Of a stretch of 64,000 nt of DNA, positions 44,065 through 54,296 are shown one piece after another. The stretch comes from Wolfiporia cocos (lineage: Eukaryota; Basidiomycota; Agaricomycetes; Polyporales; Phaeolaceae): the NCBI GenBank assembly GCA_029448655.1, contig JACCLO010000007.1, positions 2,852,001 through 2,916,000 of the forward strand, written 5' to 3'. Made by a program: the position numbers and the translations under genes. The notes under the pieces are model-generated. The model was not told where the DNA came from. It saw nothing but the letters and a program-made list of their open reading frames with translations, and made no database searches. Positions within the stretch are counted from its first letter, which is position 1, and each line of letters opens with the position of its first letter.

Positions 44065-44446
44065 AGCCTGCTGCGGTGCGCGTTTGTACTCCACCATGAA
44101 TTTAGATAGATTTATCCGATTATTTTATATATATATACACTTTTCTTTTTTGGCCGGCCAAATTGGCCACTGTACAAAAGTAGCGGCAGCTAGGTGTCCC
44201 GCACCATAGTAGATTAGGGTCTTGCATGTATATAAGCAGTAGGTCTAAGCTCCCTGAAAGGCCTTAGACTTAGCAATCTAAGAAGCTATCAGAAAATGCT
44301 TTGGGAGTGTTTCCCCGTCCTTTCCTCTGAAGACACAACTCTCGCTGTTTCAATATGCGCCCCACTGGCCTATGGCCCTTTAGTTAGGGCTTCCCTTTGG
44401 ACTCTGCGCTGGCAGCCTGAGACATCACAAGGATTGTGACACATGA

Positions 44447-46031
44447 GTGCAAATGTGTCTTGTTCGGCCTTGTCCCATTTGAACGGTATGTTGGCAGTTA
44501 GGGCGATTAGTGGTCATGCCAGCATACTGTATCCTTTGATAAACCTTCGGTAGAAGTTGGCGAACCCTAGGAAACTCTGTACTTCCTTCATGTTCTTCGG
44601 CGTTGGCCATAGCGTAATGCCTTGGACCTTTACTGGGTCCATCTTGATGCTTCTGTGCGAGATGATGTGTCCTAAATATTCAACCTCAGCTCTTTCAAAT
44701 TCGCACTTCTCCGGCTTGCACGTAAGCTTGTGTTCTCGTAACACTTCTAGGACCTTGCGCGTGATGAGCCGGTGTTCCTCGAGAGTCTCGGTGAAGATCA
44801 GTATGTCGTCTAGGTATACAATGACCTTCCCTTGTAGTATGAGCTCTCAGAATATGTCGTTCATCATTGTTTGGAATGTGCTTGGTGCGTTGCACATTCC
44901 AAAGAACATGACGAGGGGGTCATATAATCCTCGATTGGTTATGAATGTGCCCTTTTCCTCGTCTCCTTCAGCGATACGGATGTTAGTGTATCCCCACTGA
45001 ACGTCGAGCTTGCTGAAGAACTTAGCTCGTTTGAGCTTATTAAGTAGCTCGCTGATCAGTGGTAACGGATACTTGTTTTTCTTCGTCATCTGATTTAGCT
45101 TGCGGTAATCTTGTATGGGTCGTAGTTTGCCGTCTTTCTTTTTTACGAAAAAGAACGGTGCCCCCCATGGTGACTTGGAGGGTCTAATATGCCCTGTGCA
45201 TAGTTGTTCCTCTAAGAACTCGTTCAATACTTTTTGTTGTTGAGGCGAGAGAGGGTATATCTTGCCACAGAAGGGTTTGGTGTCGGGGAGTAGCTTGACC
45301 GTGTGGTCCCATGGTCATTGGTCAGGAAGTTTGTCGAACTCTCCTTCCTCAAAGACATCCCGGAAGTTGTGTAAATGTTCGGGGACTACCTCCTCGAACG
45401 TTTTTGCTTTGGTTGTCTTTTTTGCTGTGATGTCCATTTCTGTGGCTTTTACAGTGGCAATTTGCTCTGAAGTAACGGGGTAGACATCACCTCGTAATGC
45501 TGTCTCCCCTGCTTCCCATATTTCGAGTCGGTTGCAAATGTGTTCTTTACACTCACTGGTGTATCGAAGCCATACCATTGCGTCGATCATGAACACTTGG
45601 TCTCCGTCTTCGAGGTGTTCATGTTCACAGTCGCATTTGTCAAAATCGATTGCTTTCTTCCTCCAGTCGATGGTAGGGTTGTGTTGTTCTAACCAATCGA
45701 ATCCTAGGAAGATGTCGTGCGAGCCTAGCTTGCTCACATTAAACTTTTGGTTTTCGAGATGTGTACCAATTTGGATTTGCATCTCGACGTAGTGGGTCAT
45801 GGTACCCCCACCGTTGGAAGTACCGTCAGCATTTTGTACATGTACGGGTTGTTCCAAGGGTTGGATGTTGAGTTTGTGTTTCTGGGCGAACTCGTAGTCC
45901 ACTACCGACCTGGTAGATCCCGAGTTGACTAGTGCCATTGTTGTGATGGTTCGTTCATGTGGGCTGTGGATCATGATGGGGACAGTTATCTGTCGTCCAT
46001 GTTGTCCTTGCCCAAACACGACGTGGTTGCC
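44447..46031 (-). pseudogene. Element C protease and reverse transcriptase
   Basis: Protease region with ALVNSGSTRSVV: the catalytic Asp codon GAC is AAC, in a former TCGAC context. RT: KSPWGAPFFFVKKKDGKLRP, LDVQWGYTNIR, YLDD (~44805-44820), LGFANFYRRFIKGYSM. TGA at 46032, 45315, 44847 and 44514. The frame is then cut by the insertion at 41636-44441 (CATGA duplication) within the RT/RNase H connection. Confidence 0.9.
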
Positions 46032-48387
46032 TCAGATCTTGTCTGTAGAGCCGAAGCCAGCTGTACCACGTGTTGTTTCACGAATGCACTTGACTATTTT
46101 GACACATGGGTTCTTGTTCTGTTCTAGGATCAACTGGGCGATCCTGTCCTTGTAGTTGACGGCTAGATCTGTGTCGGAATGATTTATTAGCATAATGACC
46201 AGGCGGCCTGTGTAATCTTGATCGATTACACCAGCTAGCACATCAATTCCTTTGTTCGCTAGCCCTGATCTAGGGGCGATGCGACCGTAGACTTCATCAG
46301 GCATCCTTATTTTTATGCCAGTATCGATGTTTTCTTTTCCATGAGCAGGGACGACAGTCTCTTCAGCCGAATATAAGTCGTATCCGGCTGCTTCGTCGCT
46401 TTTCTGCTCTGGAGCTGTAGCGCGTGGATCATCTAAATAGATGTCCAGCGTCTCTGTCTTTTTCTTAACATGGCGGACCTTCCTTTTCTTAGGTTGGTCG
46501 TTAGCATCTTTCATTTCTATGTCCTCAGAGACGACAATGGGTTCTGTATCCACATTCATTTTTTCGTCTAAAGAGGAATTAAGCCCCGATTTATCCCCCA
46601 GGTGAGCTGTGGATTCATGGAGCTCCTCTTGGGCTGTACAAAAGGAATCTTCACTACATACAAAACTTGCATCGTCGTCTGAATAATCTGAGCCCCCCGC
46701 TTGACTCATAGTGTCCATCATGGAGCCGTACACTTCTTGGTCATCGCCGTCACTTACTTCTTCAACGTTGAGAAGATGAAAACGATTCAAGGTGATCTTG
46801 CTTACCTCTGTCTTCTTGGAGCCGTTCGACTCTTCTGCTTCATATTGGGCTGCCATGTGCTGCCACTCTTCGTCGGTTAGCTCCCAAAGCTGCTGTTTAG
46901 CAGGCTTCAAGCCAGATGGCCGATTTTGAGTGGTGCCGCTTGTAGCAGCCGCGTATGTCTTGCTGGGTGTATACTTATACCCCGCATCACACATTGGTAT
47001 GTGCCAGGTGGGCGAGGTGTATGCCGCAGTTGGGCGCTCGCCCATCTTCTTCCCGCAGTATTTGCATAGTCGGTCGGCGGCTGGCAAGTCGTAGACCTTC
47101 TTGGGCACAGAGTCCTTCTTTTTCTTCTTGCCCTTGGTCTTTGCCTCATCACCTTTCTGCTCCACACGATCCTGCACTCGTCTCCACAGGGCTTGGTCGA
47201 AGTCCATGATGGCCTCCTTCCATGCTTGGTACTTTTCGGATACTGGGATTTTGCGATGGTGAAAGTTGCGCTGAGTGGAGAATGAGGCATACACCAGCTC
47301 GTATACCGAGGATGGTACGTTTTTCTCAACTGCTTGTAGGATGAACTTGTTGTCCATGTCGACTCCTGCCTCCCAGCACAGTGTTTCGATCTCGGTAAAG
47401 TATTCGTTTGACTTACCAAAGACTATTTTGAGTGTGGTTAGCTGCCGCCTTGCTCGCTTTTCCCTGTCTGGGTCCTCGAACCTAGTGAATAGTTCCTGTT
47501 TGAAAAAATCGAAGTGGATCTCCCACCACCCAGTTTCCTCGTTGAAGTATGTGGCAAACATGTTAGTGAACCATTGGTCCACCTTGTCGCCCCGTATGTA
47601 TGACATGGTGCATTCAATGTGGTCGTGCGATGTCTCCATGTACTGGTGCTGCAAGGCCAGGTATTGTATCATCCACATCCACCAGTCGTGGAATTTGACT
47701 TTGTCGTCGTCGAAGATGGGTGGTTCTTTCACCATTCGACATCGAGATTGGGTGTATGTCGGTGGGTTGCATGATGGGGGAATGGGGGTGTAGGTTTCAC
47801 GACAGCAGTCGCTAACCTGTGGGATCTGCCATTTAGGCAGCACACTGCGTTGTTCATTCAATCTGAGAAAATCGAACTCCCCTTGGTATGCAGCCCCTTC
47901 CTCCAGCTGACGGTACCCGGTTCATGTCCAGGGGCTAGGCTTGGGGGCACATGGTGGGTCAGCCATGCGTTTGTTTGGCGACGGAGTATCTGAGTCATCG
48001 TCGTCGTTGAGTGCCTCGAGTGCCTCAGTAGCCTTCTTCTTCCTCTCTCACTCCTTGTGCTGTAGACCAACGGTGCCATGGATGTAGTCCTCAACTTTCT
48101 CGTTGTCCCAGTATCGGAGCCTCTGGAGGGCTTCGGCATAGAAGCCGTGTCACAGATTTTGTGGCATGTTTTAATGTATTACCCCCCCTAGGCTCAAACC
48201 TAGGACTTCACGTTCTAGTAGTCACATGACTGGTGCCCGGTAGTGTAGTGGTATATAGCGTACTCGTCCGCCAGGACATACGGTCACATGATAAGTAGGT
48301 CACATGGTATATACTGGGGCACATGATAGATAGCGCACGGCCCATGCCTTTAGGGCAGTACTTACATAGTAGCGCGTTGTCTCCCCA

Positions 48388-48434
48388 TGTATATAAACCT
48401 ACTCGCTGAGGTCTTACTACCTCAGTTCGATTAT
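48388..48434 (+). promoter_or_regulatory. TRIM1 LTR promoter and self-priming 5' end
   Basis: TATATAAA (~48390) followed ~34 nt later by AGTTCGATTAT (48424-48434), the exact reverse complement of ATAATCGAACT at 48639-48649. Confidence 0.7.
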
Positions 48435-48638
48435 CATCGGCATTGGGGCGAGTCCCTCAGTTCTACTCTGAACCTCTGCGTGCTAGACTGGTGGTCGACA
48501 CTACTTCTTAGTTACTGTCTACCTTGGGTCATTAACCAACACCCATCCAGTCGCCCTTCAAGACGTTAGGTCTTAGCCTTAGACGTTAGGTTATAGGCAG
48601 GGCGTTAGTATCGTACGTCACAGTAAATCTGTGTCATA

Positions 48639-48649
48639 ATAATCGAACT
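48639..48649 (+). promoter_or_regulatory. TRIM1 self-complementary primer-binding site
   Basis: ATAATCGAACT, two bases inside the left LTR, complements 48424-48434. No tRNA-like alternative adjacent to the LTR is seen. Confidence 0.7.
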
Positions 48650-51279
48650 ACTTTACCCACCCCCCTTGCGCTTGATCATTCGCGCTTGGGGCCTGGGGTT
48701 TCCCACTCTGTAGGACAGCGACGCGGCGGGGGCACCTCCTTGAAGAGGAGGTCGGCATGAACTCGCCAGCCCCCCATTACAAGCGTTGCTATGGCGACTG
48801 CCAGCACGACTCGCCCGGAGCCTCCTGTCAAGGAGCACGGTCGAAGCGACGTCGGCGGCAAGGTACGCCCTCCTACTGAGGAGTGGAAGACAGAAGCCCG
48901 CCCTCGCTGTTGAGCGATAGCAGGACAACCTCGTGGTACGTCCATCCGGCGTACGTCCTGGGCGGCAGGACCCCCTTTATGACCAGTGGGTATGCGAAGG
49001 GCTGCAAAGCCTAACCCCACACCGACACGGTCAGTCCATCACGGACGACGAACGACATTCATTCGACATAACAATCTACCAACATCCGTACCCCCCAGAG
49101 CGGGCCATTCTCAAGTAAGTTACTACACGACTACATTAGCCAACGACGCGGCGGACCACACGACAGGCGACCTACAGACCTAGGTGCCGTCTCTGTGGCC
49201 GGCGGTGGGTGGAATCATGCACGACAGGCGATATACAGACCTAGGCACCACTCCTGTGCTGACCGGTAGGCGGAGCATGCCAAGTCAGCGGCGACGTGTA
49301 TGTATAGGGGAGTTGTAACCCCCAGTAGACCTTACAGGATACAGAGTCAAAGAGTACAGGATTGCCGACAGGCAGGGATGGAAGTTAGTCCTTCAACGAG
49401 GACGTTGAATATGAAGCGGAGGTAATGTCACAGATTTTGTGGCATGTTTTAATGTATTACCCCCCCTAGGCTCGAACCTAGGACTTCACGTTCTAGTAGT
49501 CACATGACTGGTGCCCGGTAGTGTAGTGGTATATAGCGTACTCGTCCGCCAGGACATACGGTCACATGATAAGTAGGTCACATGGTATATACTGGGGCAC
49601 ATGATAGATAGCGCACGGCCCATGCCTTTAGGGCAGTACTTACATAGTAGCGCGTTGTCTCCCCATGTATATAAACCTACTCGCTGAGGTCTTACTACCT
49701 CAGTTCGATTATCATCGGCATTGGGGCGAGTCCCTCAGTTCTACTCTGAACCTCTGCGTGCTAGACTGGTGGTCGACACTACTTCTTAGTTACTGTCTAC
49801 CTTGGGTCATTAACCAACACCCATCCAGTCGCCCTTCAAGACGTTAGGTCTTAGCCTTAGACGTTAGGTTATAGGCGGGGCGTTAGTATCGTACGTCACA
49901 GTAAATCTGTGTCAAGCCGACCCTGGTGTGCAAGTTGGGTGATGCTGGTCTTGACGGATACTCGTCGTCGTCCCATTTCTCTCATACCCTTTTGGGTTGC
50001 CACTGCTCTGGTGGTATGATGTGGGGTGGCATGGTGATGTGTGTCTGGGTGGGAGGTTGTTGTGTGCTCATCCCACCCACGTTGTCGTTGATGTCTAGAT
50101 TAAGGAGGGGGGGGATGATGTCTGCCGGTTCGGCTCCCACGAAGGGTTTTCGGCGCAGTGGCCAGTTGCGGTCAATGTCGACAGCAGTGGTGTAACCCTG
50201 GTCATCATCCTCCTCTTCTTCAATGTACGCGGATGAAGGCGCTTTCTCGAATTTTCTTCTCAGCCACTCATACTCCTCGCGATTGGCTGTGTCTCTCTCC
50301 TCATGCATGTCCTTGGATACTTGGAGGGCGTATTGTGAGGGGACGTCAAGAATGCCACCTACATACCTTGGCCTCCCATGTTCATGTGCCTCTGCCTTAA
50401 GGCGTCATGCTCTTGATTGACTTTCCATCTCCATCATCGATCGAGCCGCTTGTCTAGATGCCTGCCGTTCTGGTCCTCGACGAACAACTCTCGTCGGATC
50501 ACCATATCCTCCTCCTACATCAAGAGTCGGATTAGCGAGGCTACCCATTCTGCATTCCATATCGCGGCGTGAAGACTGGAATATGTATGGGGTTCGTGTA
50601 CTCACCAGAATACTCTGAACGAGTCGAACAGGTATCATTCACCGGGCCTGGACGGTATCACAAGACGCGCTGCGGACCCAATGCAACGTGCTTATGAGTG
50701 GCATAATAGCCACTCCCCCAAAAGGGCTACGATAACAGCTCATGCTGCTATCGAGGGTCCAGCTATATCTGCAGTTCATATTCCCACGCTCGGCGCCTAT
50801 TAGACACTCTATGGTGTAGGCCATGTATGCCGGCGCCACGTACGGGTAATGTACCCTAGTTATTGCTCCGTAACGTCTATGATATTATGCTTTCGCATTA
50901 TCTGTGACATTACCCCCACTTCAAGGATTAACCGTCTCTGGTTAAGGAGATAACTTAGGCTGCATCAAGCCGCCCCCGGTACTAAGTATCACTTCTACTA
51001 TGCTTTGTCATTGTGCCTGGTGAAGGGTACCCCCAATCCCTTATACCATTTGGCTTATGACGTGTGTGCCAACCTCTTGAAGGCCCGACTTACACCCTGG
51101 ATTTTGGGTGCGGGTTAAGGCTATTTAATAGTAGTTTTTACCACGCAAGCTTTGACCAATCTTATCCCCTGATACCTTACGGTTATAGAGGGGCCCCATG
51201 ATACAGGGGGTCACGTGGTGGGTACTTTTCCCTCAGCCGCCAGTGGTTCGGAAGCGCCCCAGGCAGTGGAAATATTTGC

Positions 51280-51320
51280 CACCACCCAGGTTCGAACCGG
51301 CGACCGGGTGAGCTGTTATT
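51280..51320 (-). other. tRNA 3'-half-like sequence in TRIM2
   Basis: Minus strand reads GCTCACCCGGTCG, then CCGGTTCGAACC (pol III B-box / T-loop), then TGGGTGGTGGC: a T-arm with acceptor-like end fused to a D-arm-like GCTCA-CCGGT. Not a complete tRNA. May be a captured tRNA half or an internal pol III box. Confidence 0.35.
51309..51319 (-). promoter_or_regulatory. TRIM2 self-complementary primer-binding site
   Basis: Minus strand ATAACAGCTCA, two bases inside the 5' LTR, complements TGAGCTGTTAT on the minus strand at 51398-51408, which lies ~30 nt downstream of a GATATAGC TATA-like motif. Confidence 0.65.
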
Positions 51321-51612
51321 ATATCACAAGACGCGCTGCGGACCCAATGCAACGTGCTTATGAGTGGCATAATAGCCACTCCCCCAAAAGGGCTACGATA
51401 ACAGCTCATGCTGCTATCGAGGGTCCAGCTATATCTGCAGTTCATATTCCCACGCTCGGCGCCTATTAGACACTCTATGGTGTAGGCCATGTATGCCGGC
51501 GCCACGTACGGGTAATGTACCCTAGTTATTGCTCCGTAACGTCTATGATATTATGCTTTCGCATTATCTGTGACAGACGGGTTTGTGAGGTAAAGGATCG
51601 TCGTTTTGGCAT

Positions 51613-52180
51613 TGTCACAGTCTCACCGACTGTGGGACCGCGCTAGCGGGGATACCCCCTAACGCTCTAACTCCTAGGTCTCCAGAGACTAGCGGAGGTA
51701 GGGCGGCTGGTCAGGCTGTATGGCGCAGCTACACAGACTAGCTAGTATAGAGGGAGACGAGCATGTTGGGGACCGGCAGGCGCAGACACACACAGCGAAG
51801 GAGAGAAAGGGGCCTTAGTTGCCCATTGCCGAGAATCCTAAAGATGAGGATAAGCCTCATCTTTCTACGTCTTGAATACATGGATGCTAAGCCAGTAATG
51901 GCTGCCCTAAAGAGATGGCCTGTGCGCAGTATCTAAGGGAGCATGTGACTAGCTAACAGGTAACGTAGCATGTAACGTAGTGACCGTGATGCGAGTAAGA
52001 GGCGCGCGCACCCATGAGCGCGCATGTACATATCTTATCTGATCTACTAGGTCAGGCGTCTAGACACGGAGGAAGGAGACGCGGAGGTGCTAAGTGACTT
52101 AACGGGTGATCACGAACGTAATAACCCTGTAAAAGTAACCAAAAAGATAGCAGGCATGTCCCAGACCTAGATCTGTGACA
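51613..52180 (-). mobile_element. Solo LTR, 568 bp
   Basis: TGTCACAGTCTCACCGACTG... to ...GATCTGTGACA, flanked by GGCAT (51608-51612, 52181-52185). Same family as 55266-56267. Confidence 0.9.
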
Positions 52181-52249
52181 GGCATCCTTTGAGGGGTTGT
52201 GGTTAAAAAAGATAATAAAACTGTCAGGATGATCGTCAACAGTAGGGGG

Positions 52250-52260
52250 AGTCTGAACTT
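52250..52260 (-). promoter_or_regulatory. Element C self-complementary primer-binding site
   Basis: Minus strand AAGTTCAGACT, one base inside the 5' LTR, complements AGTCTGAACTT on the minus strand at 52318-52328. TATAATAG on the minus strand (52354-52361) is 33 nt upstream of 52328, the predicted transcript start. Same geometry as family A. Confidence 0.72.
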
Positions 52261-52261
52261 A

Positions 52262-52645
52262 TGACAAGGCCACTAAGACCTTAGAGCGAATTGAGGGGAG
52301 CGAAGTGGATGAACGCCAAGTTCAGACTGGGGTTTCCAGCTGAACGAGGCCTGCTATTATACTGTCAGGCTGTTTGTACATGTTGGTACTATAATGGCCA
52401 TATATGTTAACTAGGGAGTCTGGTGTGAGACTAGGGTAGGGGTCCAAGCCAGACTGTGAAACATAGAAGCGTAGTAGTATATAAAATACGTAGTGGTCAT
52501 CGTGGCCATGTGGGAACAGGCCCGTGCGTCGTGATCTAGGCGTTGCTGGGTTCCTTCTAGGGTATGATCCGGGCCTGGCTGGGCTTGGGGACTCTGGGGA
52601 CCAGATCAGGCTCGTTGTCATTAGGGAAAGCTTTTGCCCGTGACA
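52262..52645 (-). repeat. 5' LTR of element C
   Basis: 384 bp, plus strand TGACAAGG...CCCGTGACA, ~4.7 % different from 37403-37786. Followed by GGGAT. Confidence 0.93.
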
Positions 52646-52650
52646 GGGAT

Positions 52651-54296
52651 CCTCCTATGGGCCTGGGACCAGCCCATTGGCATAGACCATATCTAACCCT
52701 AGTCTTCCATGGACCTTAGGTTATTTCTAGGGTTTGGGTCACTCTAGCCCTTGTGGCTTGTGGCACAGATGTGTGGCTGCATCACATGTACCATGTGAAG
52801 ATAAGCCAGCATTCCTTGGGTGCTTAGGGTCGTCACATGCACCATGTTAGATGCTGATAGTTTAGACACTCATGTGGGCACTAAAAGGTGTAAAACCATA
52901 GCAGCTCCTGACAGGCATGCAATGAGGCTTACTGTCATAGTTTGTAGCAACATGACATGCATTCACATGATTAGTGGGCGTGCCTAAATAATGGGTTACT
53001 AGAGATGCAAAAGGAGGTGCTGACTGTAAGGAATCCACCTGCATAAATAGCCGGACCCACATCCTAGCATAAGCTGAGATTGTAGCCCTTTTGGGAAGTG
53101 ACACAGACTTGCTATGGGACTCACTGATGCAATGTAAGCTTGAGGGGCTTAAGGGTTGCAGAGGAAGGAGAAAAGTGGGTGCAGTAGGAGTGGTGTGCTC
53201 GAATGCGAATGCAGAGAACAAATCTAAGGTCTTAGCATGCTGCTAAGCCTCCTTATATACATGTGTTGAGAGCAACCCTTATAGGGCTGCCCTAAAGTAC
53301 CGAGTCTGTGCACCATAAGGGTGAGAAACGGTTAAGTCCACTATTCTAATAGACCATGTGCACCGGTAGTGGCTGCACCAATCATAAGAGTGGTTTTGAG
53401 CGGTGGGTTCGCATTGCAGTTGTGGCTGGACATGATGAGTAAGTGTGGTAGGCATGCTGACATATGCCAGTATTGGTGAATGAGTCATGCTGGACCATTA
53501 GCTTGTGATAATCATGCGGGCCACTGAGGTAAAGGCATTGACAATGCCCGGTATCGGGATATGAGTAAGACGTGTGACCTTGGAGATTAGTCTGCTGAGT
53601 AATATGGGATTACTAGCATGTTGTTGTTGTGTTATTTGTGCAGGTGTACGTGTCTATGGGCGCTTATCAGTGTAAATGTAGATATGCTTGTGGAAATGCC
53701 AGAAAAATAGGTAAAAATATGGGAAAATTTACCCATGTCACTAGATCTGTGACACAACCTGTATCCACAGCCTACCACAACCCTTGCAATCTGTGACCAT
53801 GACCTCCTGACCTTTGTGACCTCTGTGACCTCCACGACCTCCATGACCTCCACGACCTCTGTGACCTCCACATCTGTCCTGCTGGGTAAACCCAGGGACA
53901 CTGTCAAGAAGCTGTCCCCTTAGCCTTGCAGTGTTCTTGACCAGGTTGTTGGTGACCTGGAGAGTCACAGTTGTTGTTGTTTAGAAAAATTGCCAGATCA
54001 GGATCATGTTATGTATTGATTATAGTAGAATACAATGTGTGTTGCCTTCAGCTAAGTCACCATGGGTATTTTAATAAGGTGAGTGGTCCTTGTGTTGACA
54101 TCACAATGTATATCTGATGTTGCCCATTCTCAAGTGCTGTGCATGCTGCTACTGTCATAGTCAAAAACCATATACCAAATAGTATACTGAGTATATATTA
54201 TACACTACCCATCACTTGTGGATGCTCTGCTGGCCATTTCTATGCCACAGACCCATTCTACCATGGGTGTTGACTCACCCTTCTTGGATGGGGCTG
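52651..54296. other. Decayed LTR sequence, no gene
   Basis: Contains a probable minus-oriented solo LTR, 53099-53754 (TGACACAGACTTGC... to ...AGATCTGTGACA, 656 bp), but its flanks GGAAG and CAACC do not match. A degenerate 9/18-bp minisatellite of GTGACCTCY units lies at ~53790-53870. No coding frame recognised. Confidence 0.5.
53790..53870 (-). repeat. 9/18-bp minisatellite (GTGACCTCC units)
   Basis: Alternating GTGACCTCC, ACGACCTCC and ATGACCTCC units; on the minus strand this is the same repeat type as at 36353-36480. Confidence 0.7.

Larger units (their letters stand above)
41636..44441 (+). mobile_element. Insertion in element C with two nested solo LTRs
   Basis: TGTCACGGATTTATCC... 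to ...AAGGATTGTGACA, flanked by CATGA (41631-41635, 44442-44446). Contains solo LTRs at 42260-42836 and 43419-44064; net length ~1573 bp. The right part has a forward LTR-like promoter (GTATATAAGCAGTAGG ~44228). The interior 42842-43418 is unlike the other LTRs and carries a minus-strand ORF, so this may be an LTR with captured sequence or a further unresolved nesting. Confidence 0.8.
48148..49914 (+). mobile_element. TRIM1: miniature LTR retrotransposon, 1767 bp
   Basis: Two 489-bp LTRs (48148-48636, 49426-49914; two differences) around 789 bp with no retroviral coding, flanked by AGCCG (48143-48147, 49915-49919). A purine tract (AAGCGGAGGTAA) precedes the right LTR. Inserted in the gag of element C. 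Minus-strand frames in the interior (for example 48676-49020) have no recognisable content. A solo LTR of the same family is at 55702-56191. Must be mobilised by another element. Confidence 0.92.
37677..50638 (-). pseudogene. Element C Gag-dUTPase-Pol single polyprotein with 12 TGA stops
   Basis: After removing four insertions each with one duplication copy (39073-39632, 38084-38992, 41636-44441, 48148-49914) the remaining 6900 nt form one frame of 2300 codons with no frameshift. It is interrupted only by TGA codons whose plus-strand TCA lies at 50405, 49982, 48048, 47922, 46032, 45315, 44847, 44514, 41298, 40995, 40131 and 39837. Gag and Pol are therefore in one ORF, unlike families A and B. 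The start ATG at 50638 is the first in frame I can support. The protease has NSG instead of DSG. Individual parts are listed separately. Confidence 0.88.
46035..50638 (-). pseudogene. Element C Gag with C-terminal dUTPase
   Basis: Split by TRIM1 (48148-49914). Minus-strand order: Gln/Arg-rich N-terminus (50638-50000); gag-like region with IFDDDKVKFHDWWMWMIQY, FEDPDREKRARRQL and WEAGVDMDNKF; Lys-rich stretch; a zinc-finger-like CKYCGKKMGERP...H...C; Ser/Glu-rich linker; then a full dUTPase (AAGYDLYSAEE, GRIAPRSGLANKG, AGVIDQDYTGR, KDRIAQLILE, RGTAGFGSTD) just before the protease. Fusion of dUTPase to the Gag C-terminus means it would be made at Gag stoichiometry. TGA codons at 50405, 49982, 48048 and 47922. 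Confidence 0.87.
50656..51575 (-). mobile_element. TRIM2: miniature LTR retrotransposon, 920 bp
   Basis: Two 254-bp LTRs (50656-50909, 51322-51575) that I read as identical, 412-bp interior, flanked by GACGG (50651-50655, 51576-51580). Minus-strand purine tract (TGAAGTGGGGGTAA) lies next to 50909. Minus-strand LTR start TGTCACAGATAATG, end TTGTGATA (an unusual TA end). The interior holds a tRNA 3'-half-like piece near 51280-51315. No ORF. Inserted in the leader of element C. Confidence 0.9.
37403..52645 (-). mobile_element. Ty3/gypsy element C, full length with nested insertions
   Basis: 384-bp LTRs at 37403-37786 and 52262-52645 and a GGGAT duplication at 37398-37402 and 52646-52650 define a single minus-strand element. 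Internal order on the minus strand: primer site, gag-dUTPase, PR, RT, RNase H, integrase, chromodomain, C-terminal extension, purine tract. Six primary insertions lie inside (38084, 39073, 41636, 48148, 50656, 51613), five of them solo or miniature LTR elements with perfect duplications and one (41636-44441) carrying two further solo LTRs. LTRs differ at ~18 of 384 positions, almost all transitions: an old, inactivated element. Confidence 0.93.

Noticed and set aside
48230..48300. A genuine tRNA gene in the TRIM1 LTR
   Set aside because: No anticodon stem-loop with 5 bp and a 7-nt loop; A- and B-box-like motifs are on opposite strands.
48676..49020. Minus-strand ORF in the TRIM1 interior
   Set aside because: No recognisable motif, arbitrary composition, no overlap with an element gene.
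39837..50407. TGA as a reassigned or recoded sense codon in element C
   Set aside because: The same window uses TGA as a normal stop (B2 gag at 18054-18056), the protease Asp is also lost, and CGA decay explains all sites.
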